A DNA stretch of 64,000 nt, from positions 1 through 64,000 of the forward strand of contig CAJUTR010000002.1 of NCBI GenBank assembly GCA_910589665.1, in the 5' to 3' direction. The notes beneath the pieces were generated by a model, which saw only the letters and a list, made by a program, of their open reading frames with translations, was not told the DNA's origin and made no database searches. Below, piece by piece: positions 8,477 to 16,535 of this stretch (position 1 is its first letter; each line of letters opens with the position of its first letter). Source of the stretch: an uncultured Eubacterium sp. (GTDB lineage: Bacteria > Bacillota > Clostridia > Lachnospirales > Lachnospiraceae). The position numbers were made by a program, and so were the translations under genes.

Positions 8477-10648
8477 TTGGGAAAGAAACATCGGATTTTT
8501 TATTCTATGATTATCATATCCGCATTGGCAGTCGTCTGTTTCGTAACAGTTTTTTATGTCATGAATCTGAATCAGACGATTTCAGACAATATCATTGATT
8601 CGATCAGTGAAATGGCCGAACATGATAAAAATACCATACAGAATTACATCGAAATATGCTGGGATGATCTGTGGGAAATATCGGAGCGGCTAGAGGGCTC
8701 TAAATGTAACACGATAGCAGATGTGCAGGACAGGATGGAACTGGAATGCGGTTCCAGCGGCTTCCATCATCTCTATCTTTTAGCCGACGATGGAACCGTT
8801 TACTCGCACGATCATATGACCTACGCCGCCGGAAGCGAGATCGTGAGCCGGACACTGGATTTCCGTTCCTACTTTGCAGGCGGGAAGGAAAAGGTTTTTG
8901 CGCAGATGCACGATAAAGACGAGGGAGCTGGACTGAAGAAAGAATCGATTCTTTACGGGTTCCGGTTGCACGATATGGAAGTGGGCGGCATGAAAATGTT
9001 TGCGCTGATCGGGACGAGTGAAATTTCTACCATTCAGGATAATATCGTGATCGACAGCTTCATAAAAGATGGGGTCAGCCGTGGACATAGCGCGCTGATC
9101 GACATGGATGGCGATTATATCATTGATGTAAATAAAAAAATATATTTGAACAAATCCGATAATCTATATGAGCATTTATCCGAATCCGAAGATTCGGAAC
9201 TTTCCAACGAGGAGGTTGCGAAAAAGCTTAAAAACAGGGAAACATTTGGGTTTTATCATGCACATGTCGGGGATAAGAACAAAGAATTGTACTATTTTAT
9301 TCCATTTGACCAAGATATGGATCTTTACTTTGCGCTGGCTGTCAATGAAGCCGTATTCAGGGAGCAGACGAATACCTTTGTTACGATGAGCATGACGATG
9401 CTCGTTGTCTGTACGGTCATTGTCATAGCGATGCTTCTCATTGTCATGGTCTATCAAAATCGAACGATCCGGACGCAGGAAAAGGCGAGGTCGCAAAAAG
9501 AATTTCTCTCAAATATGAGCCATGAGATCCGCACGCCGTTGAACGGATTGATCGGCGTGAATCATTTGATCATGGCGCATATTGATGATGACGCACAGAA
9601 GGGACAGATCAAAGAGTGGCTGAGAAAATCCCAGAGTACGGCAAATTATCTTTTGTCGCTTGTCAATGATATACTGGATCTGTCGAAATTGCAGGCGGGG
9701 AAGGTGGATCTTGTCAGCGAGCCGTTGCTGATCGGGGATATCATAGGGGACATTTCGGCGATGCAGGCGGAAAATATCAGGAGCCGGGGAATTGAATTTA
9801 TCATTGAGCAGGAGATCGCCTGGCCTTGCATCGAAGGTGACGCGACCCGGATCAAGCAGATTTTGATGAACATCGTTGGCAACGCGGCGAAGTTTACGCT
9901 GAGCGGTGGTTACATAAAGCTGTCCGTAAGTCAGGAGAGGATGGGGGAAACGCAGGTAATGACGACGTATCGGTGTGAAGACTCGGGAATCGGTATGTCG
10001 AAGGAATATCTCACAAAGATTTTTGATTCCTTTAGCCAGGAACAGAGCAAAGCCGCAGAAGGGATCAAGGGAACCGGTCTCGGAATGACGATCAGTAAAC
10101 TGCTGACAGATGCGATGGGAGGTACGATTGCAGTAGAAAGTGAACTGGATGTCGGAAGTACGTTCACGGTTGCCATTCCTGCGCGGATCGTGGAGGATGT
10201 ACCGGATTATCTGAAAAGTGGCAGCGGGGAGTCGGCAGAGGACGCGGAGGCGCCGGAGGAAAGAGGGGAACGAAAGCCGGTAAAAGTATTAGTGGCGGAA
10301 GATGTGGAACTGAATGCGGAAGTGCTTCTTGAGATACTGGCATTAGAAGGATTTGAAACCGCATATGCAAAAAATGGGAGAGAGGCGGTTGAGTTGTTTA
10401 AACAATCTGAGCCGGGGGAATTTGATGGTATTTTAATGGATATGAAGATGCCGGTTATGGATGGCTGTGCTGCGGCGAAAGAAATACGGAATATGGATCG
10501 GGAGGATGCGAATAAAATTCCGATTTTTGCGTGTACGGCAAATACATTTCAGGAAGACCGGGATCAGGCGATCGAGAGCGGCATGGATGATTTTCTCATG
10601 AAACCGATTGATATTCCTATTTTGTTGAAAAAATTGGGCAGGATATGA
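8477..10648 (+). CDS. Hybrid sensor histidine kinase with receiver domain
   Basis: A 723-residue membrane sensor kinase. A membrane segment near 7-29, an outside sensor region (about 30-295, probably Cache-like), and a second membrane segment (about 296-320) are followed by HisKA with the phospho-accepting His349 in NMSHEIRTPLNG, an HATPase domain (NIVGNAAKFT, then GIGM and GTGLGM), and a C-terminal receiver domain with Asp655 in ILMDMKMPVMDG. The TTG start at 8477 follows AGAGGCGAGG. It is the only full-length signalling gene inside the spoIIID element. Its stop lies 27 nt before the sigma-E-like promoter of the recombinase operon. There is no partner regulator beside it. Its ligand and output are unknown; a link to sporulation phosphorelay is only a possibility. 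Confidence 0.88.
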   Translation: MGKKHRIFYSMIIISALAVVCFVTVFYVMNLNQTISDNIIDSISEMAEHDKNTIQNYIEICWDDLWEISERLEGSKCNTIADVQDRMELECGSSGFHHLYLLADDGTVYSHDHMTYAAGSEIVSRTLDFRSYFAGGKEKVFAQMHDKDEGAGLKKESILYGFRLHDMEVGGMKMFALIGTSEISTIQDNIVIDSFIKDGVSRGHSALIDMDGDYIIDVNKKIYLNKSDNLYEHLSESEDSELSNEEVAKKLKNRETFGFYHAHVGDKNKELYYFIPFDQDMDLYFALAVNEAVFREQTNTFVTMSMTMLVVCTVIVIAMLLIVMVYQNRTIRTQEKARSQKEFLSNMSHEIRTPLNGLIGVNHLIMAHIDDDAQKGQIKEWLRKSQSTANYLLSLVNDILDLSKLQAGKVDLVSEPLLIGDIIGDISAMQAENIRSRGIEFIIEQEIAWPCIEGDATRIKQILMNIVGNAAKFTLSGGYIKLSVSQERMGETQVMTTYRCEDSGIGMSKEYLTKIFDSFSQEQSKAAEGIKGTGLGMTISKLLTDAMGGTIAVESELDVGSTFTVAIPARIVEDVPDYLKSGSGESAEDAEAPEERGERKPVKVLVAEDVELNAEVLLEILALEGFETAYAKNGREAVELFKQSEPGEFDGILMDMKMPVMDGCAAAKEIRNMDREDANKIPIFACTANTFQEDRDQAIESGMDDFLMKPIDIPILLKKLGRI

Positions 10649-10674
10649 ACATCCGATCTTCCTGTCTGGCGCGG

Positions 10675-10703
10675 GCATATTCGTGATCTTATGTTCATAC
10701 TAT
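10675..10703 (+). promoter_or_regulatory. Sigma-E type promoter of the recombinase operon
   Basis: GCATATT (10675-10681), 14 nt, CATACTAT (10696-10703): 7 of 7 and 7 of 8 against the B. subtilis sigma-E consensus, with the same spacing as the spoIIID promoter. It lies between the kinase stop and the small ORF that precedes the recombinase. B. subtilis spoIVCA, which excises skin, is also transcribed by sigma-E. Matched by eye. Confidence 0.72.
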
Positions 10704-10736
10704 GTATCAAAGAAAAGTTGGACAAGGAGTGCAGGG

Positions 10737-10940
10737 ATGAAGCAGACGAGCCTTTGCTGTCGTTTTCATAACCCGAATGCGGACGGGCTTTTGGAAACAT
10801 ACATCATACAGCAGATCACAGCACATCGTGTACAGCAGCTTCTGGCCGCCGTAAAACGGGAAGACATCATGAAACAGAAAGACAAGAACGGCGGTGAACG
10901 ATCAAATGCGCGCATTTCCCCGGAAAATTCGGAATGTTGA
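10737..10940 (+). CDS. Small protein upstream of the recombinase (candidate excision factor)
   Basis: A 67-residue protein, ATG 10737 with AAGGAG 7 nt upstream, so the start is well supported. It opens MKQTSLCCRFHNPNADG, has a helical middle (ETYIIQQITAHRVQQLLAAV) and a charged, probably disordered tail. I do not recognise a family. It ends 24 nt before the recombinase start, and both would be read from the sigma-E-like promoter at 10675-10703. Large serine integrases need a small recombination directionality factor to excise, and such factors are diverse in sequence and often encoded beside the integrase. That role is inferred from size and position only. Confidence 0.6.
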   Translation: MKQTSLCCRFHNPNADGLLETYIIQQITAHRVQQLLAAVKREDIMKQKDKNGGERSNARISPENSEC

Positions 10941-10964
10941 TGCGGCGCGGAAATGGGGACAGAT

Positions 10965-12488
10965 ATGAAGATCGCAGCTTACTGCCGTGTTTCTACCGAT
11001 AAAGAAGACCAGTTGAACAGCCTGGAGACACAGAAGAAATTTTTCTCGGAATACGCAGAAAAGAACGGGCACGAACTGATCGGCCTGTATGCGGATGAGG
11101 GCATCAGCGGAACGAAGACGAAAAACAGAAAGGCGTTCCTCCGGCTGATGAAAGACGCCCAGACGCACTGCTTCGATATGTTAGTCGTAAAAGACATCAG
11201 CCGTTTTGCCCGGAACACGGTAGATCTGCTGCAAAACGTGCGGACGCTCAAAGCTCTCGGCATTGAAACACTGTTCCTGACGGCGAACATGACCGTGCTC
11301 GGGCAGTCGGAATTTGTGCTCACCGTGTTCGGTGCGCTGGCACAGGAGGAGAGCGCGAATATAAGCAAGCGCGTAAAATTTGGCAAACGAGAAAATGCAA
11401 AACGAGGAAGGGTCCCCAATTTCGTGTATGGTTATGACAAAACGAAAGGGGATTATTTTCACTTGACGATCAACGAGCGGGAAGCCGAGATCGTCCGGCA
11501 GATCTTTACCTGGTACATCAGGGACGGCCATGGGGCCGCGAAGATCGCCAGTATGCTCAACGAGAGGGGCGAGCGGACGAAGCGCGGATGCGGCTTCAGC
11601 CAGAACGCGGTCTGCCGCATCCTGACGAATGAAATTTACATAGGTAAGGTCATCAATGGCAAAGAGGAAGTCGCGGATTTCCTGACTGGCGTAAGAACAT
11701 CAAAAGAAAGCGGCGACTGGCTCGTCACGGACAGGCCCGAACTGCGCATTATTTCCGACGAAGAATTTGAACAGGCGGCTAACACAATGGAAACGAGGAA
11801 GCGGACGGCAAATGTGACTGGCGGCGGGCCGCAGGGCAGGCGGAGCAGCCGCTATCTGTTCAGCACGCTGATCCGCTGCCGGGACTGCGGGTGGTCATAC
11901 CGGCGGATGGTGCGGAAATATAAAAATACATATATCAAATGGGTCTGTTCGGGGCGCAACGGCAGGGGCGCGGATAGCTGTCCGAACGCTGTCGCGCTGG
12001 ATGAGCGCGAACTGGTGCAAAAGATTGATGAGTTCGTGCAGGAGCTGATCGGGAATGAGAAAAGTCTGGAAAAGAAGATCAAACGCGCTTTTATCAAGGA
12101 AATGCAGTCGCGAGGCGGGAGCGAAATGCACCGGGGGGGATTGGAAGGCAAATTACAGAAATACCGGAATGCCAGAATGAAATATATGGAAATGTATGCG
12201 GAAGGACTTATTGAGCGGGAAGAAATGAAGGAGGCGCTGCTCGATCTGAAAAGGAAGGCGGAATCTGTAGAGGGGGAGCTGAATCTCGTGAAGGAAAGCC
12301 TGCGGGAAGGCGGGGCGGAGGATGTGTTCAGGAAGTGTTATGAAAATGCGGAGGGGGTGGTTACGGTTGGGGATATGTCGAATGCCATGTTAAAGCGTAT
12401 GATTGACCGGATCGAGGTGGATCACGAGGGGAATGTTGATATATATTTTCGGGATATTTCGGAATGCGGGGTGAGAGGAGGAATTTGA
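10965..12488 (+). CDS. Large serine recombinase, SpoIVCA type
   Basis: A site-specific recombinase of about 507 residues. The resolvase domain opens MKIAAYCRVSTD, with Ser10 as the expected nucleophile; further conserved parts are YADEGISGT, VKDISRFARN and the LAQEESANISKRVKFG segment. Next come the recombinase domain (INEREAEIVRQIFTWYIRDG, then RILTNEIYIGKVINGK) and a zinc ribbon (RCRDCGWSY ... WVCSGRNGRG), then a coiled coil. These are the parts and length usual for phage integrases and for SpoIVCA. I prefer ATG 10965, which has GGGGA 6 nt upstream, over ATG 10953. It is the only recombinase in the element, so it is the obvious agent acting on the 19-bp repeats in spoIIID. It looks intact. 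Excision from spoIIID is inferred. Confidence 0.9.
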   Translation: MKIAAYCRVSTDKEDQLNSLETQKKFFSEYAEKNGHELIGLYADEGISGTKTKNRKAFLRLMKDAQTHCFDMLVVKDISRFARNTVDLLQNVRTLKALGIETLFLTANMTVLGQSEFVLTVFGALAQEESANISKRVKFGKRENAKRGRVPNFVYGYDKTKGDYFHLTINEREAEIVRQIFTWYIRDGHGAAKIASMLNERGERTKRGCGFSQNAVCRILTNEIYIGKVINGKEEVADFLTGVRTSKESGDWLVTDRPELRIISDEEFEQAANTMETRKRTANVTGGGPQGRRSSRYLFSTLIRCRDCGWSYRRMVRKYKNTYIKWVCSGRNGRGADSCPNAVALDERELVQKIDEFVQELIGNEKSLEKKIKRAFIKEMQSRGGSEMHRGGLEGKLQKYRNARMKYMEMYAEGLIEREEMKEALLDLKRKAESVEGELNLVKESLREGGAEDVFRKCYENAEGVVTVGDMSNAMLKRMIDRIEVDHEGNVDIYFRDISECGVRGGI

Positions 12489-12490
12489 TG

Positions 12491-12518
12491 TTGTACATCG
12501 TGCGTTCTGTGGTACAAT
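12491..12518 (+). promoter_or_regulatory. Candidate sigma-A promoter just after the recombinase
   Basis: TTGTAC (12491-12496), 16 nt, TACAAT (12513-12518). It starts right after the recombinase stop and would drive the group II intron and whatever gene lay beyond it before the intron and rearrangement. Confidence 0.4.
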
Positions 12519-12527
12519 ATAGGGGTG

Positions 12528-14485
12528 GTGCGAGCTGCGAAATCAGCGTAGCTGATTTCCCCTAGCGAGCAGAAGAAATTCTGCGAAGCTTTGGTAAGCT
12601 GATAACAGTACAGTAGGAAAATCCTATCAGGTAGGGTCTAACCAACCGCCTGTACCGAGTCCTTGGAACCGAAACGGTAACGTCAGGTTTAAGCGTAGGA
12701 CAGGGAGCAACAGAGCCGAAACGAAAGTGAAGTGATTGAGCTGGGAAATTATTATGAGGTTGGAAATGGTCGATGTGTTCATGTCCACAGCAGACAACAC
12801 TGATATAACCGAGTTGGTGAGGGTATATTGGCATCCCCAGTCTGGGAGCTTGGCGAGGTTGATGATAAGTATGTTATCGGAACAGCTGAGGTCCTGTCAC
12901 CTCCTCAGAGAAAGGTATGAAAACCAAAACAAAGAAATGCGTTAGGAATTCAAATGGGTGGCAGGAAGTCCGATACGCCCATAGTACCGTAGAAACTGCT
13001 AACCACAGTGGAGGGAAGGGGCGTACACTTTATAGCTTCAAGTAATTCTGAATCATGCAGACAAAGGAGAGCTGACAACATGGTAAACGAACTGCTTGGA
13101 ATACAGTACAATATCGTAAAGGCAAACAGAACAGACAGAAAAGTACAGAACCTTGCGTCCTACATCAATGAAGATACGCTAAGGGCAATCCATAAAACAA
13201 TGGATAAGAGAAAAGCGTATGGGATTGATAAGGTGACAAAAGAAGAGTATGAGCGGAATCTGGATGAAAACCTTGCGAATCTTGTGAAACGGATGAAAAG
13301 CGGAAGCTACCAGCCAAATCCAACAAGACGTGTCTATATTCCGAAAGAAACAAAGGGAAAAATGAGACCACTGGGAATCTCGTGTTATGAGGATAAACTG
13401 GTGGAGAATGCGATCGCACAGATACTGGAACAGATTTATGAGCCGAAGTTTTATGATGAGAGCTTTGGATTCCGTCCAAACAGGAGCTGCCATCAGGCAG
13501 TAAGGGAAATCATAGAAATGGTGCAGTACCGAAAAACAAACTATGTGGTGGAAGCAGACATCAGGGGATTCTTTGATCATGTAGACCATGAATGGCTGAT
13601 GAAGATGCTGTCCCATGACATAGCAGACAGGAAATTTCTTGAAATCGTCGAGAAGTTTCTGAAAGCGGGAATCATGGAGAATGGCAGGTATCTTGCCAGT
13701 GAACGGGGAACCCCGCAGGGAAACGGAGCCAGTCCAGTACTAGCGAATATCTATCTGCATTATGTGCTGGATAACTGGTTTGATGTGATCGTAAAGAGGC
13801 AGTGCGGGGGAGAATGTTATCTCATACGATACTGCGATGACTTTGTATGCTGTTTCCAGAACCAATATGAGGCGAAAGTATTCAAACAAAGGCTGGAAGA
13901 ACGCTTTAGGAAGTATGGGCTGGAACTGTCAGAGGAAAAGACAAAGATATTGGAATTTGGGAGGTTTGCCAGGCAAAACAGGGAAAGACGGGGAGAGGGA
14001 AAACCAAACACCTTTGACTTCCTTGGTTTCACGTTTTATTGCGGAATGGACGGAAGGAAGCAGTTTTACCGTTGTAGGGTAAAAACGAGCAGGAAGAAGT
14101 TCAGAAGCAAGATAAAAGCGATGAAAGAGTGGATCAAGAGGAACAGGACAAAGCCGCTGGAATGGCTGTTTAAAATGGTCAACGCCAAACTGAGGGGACA
14201 TTACCAGTATTATGGCGTTACAGACAATACGAGGGAAGTAAAGAACTTTCTAAATCGGACAAGAAGCCTGCTGTTCAAGTGGTTAAACAGAAGAAGCCAG
14301 AAAAGAAGTTATACATGGGAAACATTTAATAACGGACTGCTTCGAACGTTTCCGCTCTTAGAGCCTAAAGTTAAGGTGAGTTTGTTTTATCGGTAAAGTA
14401 TGAGAATATAGAGTGAAAAGCCGTATGCGTTAATAGCGCACGTACGGTTTTGTGTAGGGGTATGGGGAGTAATCCTCATATCTAC
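12528..14485 (+). mobile_element. Group II intron with reverse transcriptase ORF
   Basis: The 5' end matches the group II start GTGCG (12528-12532), and the leader to 13079 is non-coding with the short inverted repeats expected of domain I. The 3' end shows domain V at about 14416-14451 (catalytic AGC in AAGCCGTATGCG, paired with CGCACGTACGG) and domain VI at about 14452-14485 (GTAG...CTAC arms), ending in AC as group II introns do. The reverse transcriptase lies between. It sits 39 nt downstream of the recombinase, and its 3' neighbour is the middle of a leucine-rich-repeat gene whose 5' part is missing. Ends are placed by motif and may be off by a few bases. Confidence 0.82.
13080..14396 (+). 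CDS. Group II intron reverse transcriptase/maturase
   Basis: A 438-residue protein that aids splicing and copies the intron into DNA. Start ATG 13080 has AAGGAG about 10 nt upstream. The reverse transcriptase domain shows KRKAYGIDKVT, RPLGISCYEDKLV, GFRPNRSCHQA, ADIRGFFDHVDH, RGTPQGNGASPVLANI and the active site RYCDDF (Y251 C252 D253 D254). The maturase domain X is at the C terminus (MVNAKLRGHYQYYGV). There is no HNH endonuclease domain, as in endonuclease-minus intron lineages. The reading frame is intact, so the intron may still be mobile. Assignment is firm; the intron class is not assigned. Confidence 0.92.
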   Translation: MVNELLGIQYNIVKANRTDRKVQNLASYINEDTLRAIHKTMDKRKAYGIDKVTKEEYERNLDENLANLVKRMKSGSYQPNPTRRVYIPKETKGKMRPLGISCYEDKLVENAIAQILEQIYEPKFYDESFGFRPNRSCHQAVREIIEMVQYRKTNYVVEADIRGFFDHVDHEWLMKMLSHDIADRKFLEIVEKFLKAGIMENGRYLASERGTPQGNGASPVLANIYLHYVLDNWFDVIVKRQCGGECYLIRYCDDFVCCFQNQYEAKVFKQRLEERFRKYGLELSEEKTKILEFGRFARQNRERRGEGKPNTFDFLGFTFYCGMDGRKQFYRCRVKTSRKKFRSKIKAMKEWIKRNRTKPLEWLFKMVNAKLRGHYQYYGVTDNTREVKNFLNRTRSLLFKWLNRRSQKRSYTWETFNNGLLRTFPLLEPKVKVSLFYR

Positions 14486-14488
14486 TAG

Positions 14489-15046
14489 AGAAAGAAAGTA
14501 GGCGAGGATGCGTTTGCAGGATGTTCCCGTTTAAAGAAACTTGTACTTCCGGCATCTTTAAGTAGCTGGGATGTGCTTGTAGTCAATGACTGTCCCGCTT
14601 TACGTGAAGTCGTGAACAATTCCCGATTATCGTGTAAAATACCCGGGTATAAGAAATATGTCACATGGAAAGTAGGAAAAAAGGAAACCAGAGTGATACC
14701 GCCCGGAAAGACCGGAAAATCTATAGGAAAAAAGATTCCGATCCGGTTAGATCTGATGAAGAAAAAAGCAGTAGGGAAACTGCCGAAGTCCTACCGTTTT
14801 GGTGAGGAGGTGAAGCTTCCGGACTGTGTAAAAAGAGACGGTTATGTGTTCATGGGGTGGAGTACATCGATGTATGAAGAGGATAGATTGGAATTGGAAG
14901 GAGGCCATATCATGAATGGTAACAAATATGAGTTTCTTGCTGTGAAAGAGGTAGAGGAAGAGGGGAAAGATGGAAAAGTGGAACGTTCTCGACATGTGTT
15001 TTTGACATCAATTGATTTGCTAGATATTAAGACACAAGTCAAGTAA
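14489..15046 (+). pseudogene. 3' fragment of a leucine-rich-repeat (BspA-type) surface protein gene
   Basis: Read in frame from the intron 3' border, it starts KKVGEDAFAGCSRLKKLVLP, the last repeat of a BspA-like LRR_5 domain, and continues with KYVTWKVGKKETRVIPPGKT and GYVFMGWSTSM. Closely similar segments occur in the second copy at 15162-16306. No 5' part (signal peptide and earlier repeats) exists upstream of the intron, so the gene cannot be restored by splicing. The end (RHVFLTSIDLLDIKTQVK) differs from the second copy. A perfect hairpin terminator follows. Confidence 0.7.
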
Positions 15047-15061
15047 ACTACGACTATGATT

Positions 15062-15108
15062 AAAATTGTTGCAGATGACATGCTTAGATGAATATCTGCA
15101 ACAATTTT
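15062..15108 (+). terminator. Strong hairpin terminator after the first LRR fragment
   Basis: AAAATTGTTGCAGAT (15062-15076) and ATCTGCAACAATTTT (15094-15108) are a perfect 15-bp inverted repeat ending in T4. The A-rich left arm means it could act in both directions. Confidence 0.7.
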
Positions 15109-15161
15109 GTATATATGTTCATGTCTGTATCACTATAGCGGGCATGATTGGAGGTGTATGG

Positions 15162-16306
15162 ATGAATAAACTATGTATATTGGTTATATCTATGATATTC
15201 CTTTTTCTATGGATACCGCCATCTGTCATACAAGCGGAGGATACGATTCGTTTTGAAGTGATTGATGGCGATACCCTCGTCGTATCGGGAACGGGAGAAG
15301 TGGGTTCAGTAGTAGATTTTGATAGGAAGGGTAAAAAGATAAAATTATCTAATATTAAGAAACTGATTTTTAAAGAAGGAGTTACCAAAATTTAAGCAAC
15401 ACTATCGCACTTTCTGCATTTGGAAGAAATTATACTTCCAGATACTCTTGTTGAACTTGATGAGGAGGCATTTGCAGGCAATGAGTATTTGGAAGTAATA
15501 ACGTTTGGAAAAAATTTAAGAAAAGTAGGAAACGATGCGTTTACAGGGTGTGATAATTTAAAGCAGGTGGTTCTTCCAGATACGGTAACAGATATTGGAA
15601 GCGGTGCTTTTTCAGACTGTGTCCGTCTAAGAAAACTCGTACTTCCGGCATCTTTGAACAGCTGGGATATCTATAATGTTTATTTGTGCCCAAACTTGCG
15701 GGAGATTGTGAACAGATCTCAAGTGCCGTGTGAAATGGCCTGGTATGGGAAATATGTCACATGGAAAGTAGGAAAGAAAAAAACAAGGATCATTCCACCG
15801 GGGAAGACAGGAAAGGCTGTAAGAAAAAAATTCCCATTAGGTTTCAGTTGCGTGGAGGAAAAGCGACAGGAAAATTGCCAAAATACTATCGTTTTGGTGA
15901 CGAAGTGGAACTTCCGGAATGCGTAAAAAGAGATGGATATGTGTTTATGGGGTGGAGTACTTCCATGGATGATTCGATCACGAAGATTAAGCCGGGTCAA
16001 AAAAAGGCAGAGTTTTATGCGACATGGTGCAAATTTAAGGTCGAGAGTAAAAAAAGCGGAACGGCGACGGTGACGTTTGACAGTACGGAGTCAGCGTGGG
16101 AGCTTCGGGAGCATGCGATCCGATATTCGATCAATAAAAACATGAAAGGGAAGGAGATCGTTTATAGAGACAAAGTGAAAGGAAAAGTGACGATTCGGAA
16201 CCTGTGGCCGGGGAGAACGTATTACTTTCAAATAAGCGCAGTGAGAGATGGGGATCTGCCATTTAGTGATTGGAGGGGAAAGAGAGGAGTTTCGATCTGT
16301 ATATAA
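15162..16306 (+). pseudogene. Secreted LRR (BspA-type) protein gene with a stop and a frameshift
   Basis: ATG 15162 follows GGAGGTG and starts a signal peptide (MNKLCILVISMIFLFLWI ... IQAED). The protein then shows leucine-rich repeats of the LRR_5 kind (LPDTLVELDEEAFAGNEYLE, LRKVGNDAFTGCDNLK, FSDCVRLRKLVLPASL), a KYVTWKVGKKKTRIIPPG segment, GYVFMGWSTSMDD, and an FN3-like C-terminal part ending WRGKRGVSICI. Two lesions break it: TAA at 15393-15395, after which the same frame resumes, and a missing base in the A-run near 15830, after which the homology continues one frame over. It is a tandem paralogue of the fragment at 14489-15046. The single-base loss in a homopolymer could be a sequencing error or phase variation; the stop is harder to explain away. 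Confidence 0.68.
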
Positions 16307-16349
16307 TTTCCTTGGAGATGTTGGCATTCATTCCCTTTACCGCCAACCA

Positions 16350-16368
16350 TACATAAGGACGTAACAGA
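16350..16368 (+). repeat. Right attachment site (attR) of the spoIIID element
   Basis: Second exact copy of the 19-bp repeat found at 6969-6987. Bases just outside differ (preceded by CA here, GG at the left copy; followed by A here, G at the left copy), so the identity is exactly 19 bp. Confidence 0.9.
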
Positions 16369-16528
16369 ACGCATGATGCAGATCAATCCGACCTTGGCGG
16401 CACAGGCGAGGAAGATCCTTGATATAAACAAGTCGGAACGGCATATCCGGGGCGGAATGGCAACGAAAGAAAAGTATCATCTGCTGCATGAGCATACACA
16501 GGGAGTACAGGAAAACGGTCTGTGCTGA
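16367..16528 (+). CDS. spoIIID: spoIIID 3' segment: C-terminal half of the interrupted regulator
   Basis: Reading from the repeat in the frame set by the 5' half gives TERMMQINPTLAAQARKIL and then HIRGGMATKEKYH, ending at TGA 16526-16528. B. subtilis SpoIIID has a matching segment (TERLPEINPDLANEVKEILD, then RHLRGGEATKLKY). This half has no start codon or ribosome site of its own, so it is silent until joined to 6860-6987. It holds 53 residues, including the basic region needed for DNA contact in the family. It is followed by hairpins and a terminator, as expected for the true end of the gene. Confidence 0.9.
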   Translation, partial: ERMMQINPTLAAQARKILDINKSERHIRGGMATKEKYHLLHEHTQGVQENGLC

Positions 16529-16535
16529 TGACATA

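Larger units (their letters stand above)
6969..16368 (+). mobile_element. Skin-like 9.38-kb intervening element in spoIIID
   Basis: The element lies between the two 19-bp repeats; excision would remove 9381 bp and leave a 288-bp spoIIID frame (95 codons plus stop). Contents in order: an IS3-type relic (minus strand), a small ORF, two decayed genes (AAA ATPase and nuclease-like), a hybrid histidine kinase, a small protein, a large serine recombinase, a group II intron, and two broken leucine-rich-repeat genes. There are no capsid, tail, portal, replication or conjugation genes, so it is not a complete prophage or ICE. The recombinase belongs to the family of SpoIVCA, which excises the skin element from sigK in B. 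subtilis. The sigma-E-like promoters in front of both spoIIID and the recombinase operon suggest excision in the sporulating mother cell. The DNA architecture is seen directly; timing and excision are inferred. Confidence 0.9.

Noticed and set aside
10640..10736. SpoIIID binding site near the recombinase promoter
   Set aside because: ATGAACATCC at 10645-10654 fits the loose consensus at most positions, but the motif is too degenerate to claim and SpoIIID would be absent before excision.
15393..15395. Recoded stop codon in the second LRR gene
   Set aside because: TAA has no known recoding here, and a second lesion further down plus a broken paralogue point to simple decay.
6969..16368. Element as a complete prophage or conjugative element
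   Set aside because: No capsid, portal, terminase, tail, relaxase, coupling protein or replication genes are present; only the recombinase and unrelated cargo.
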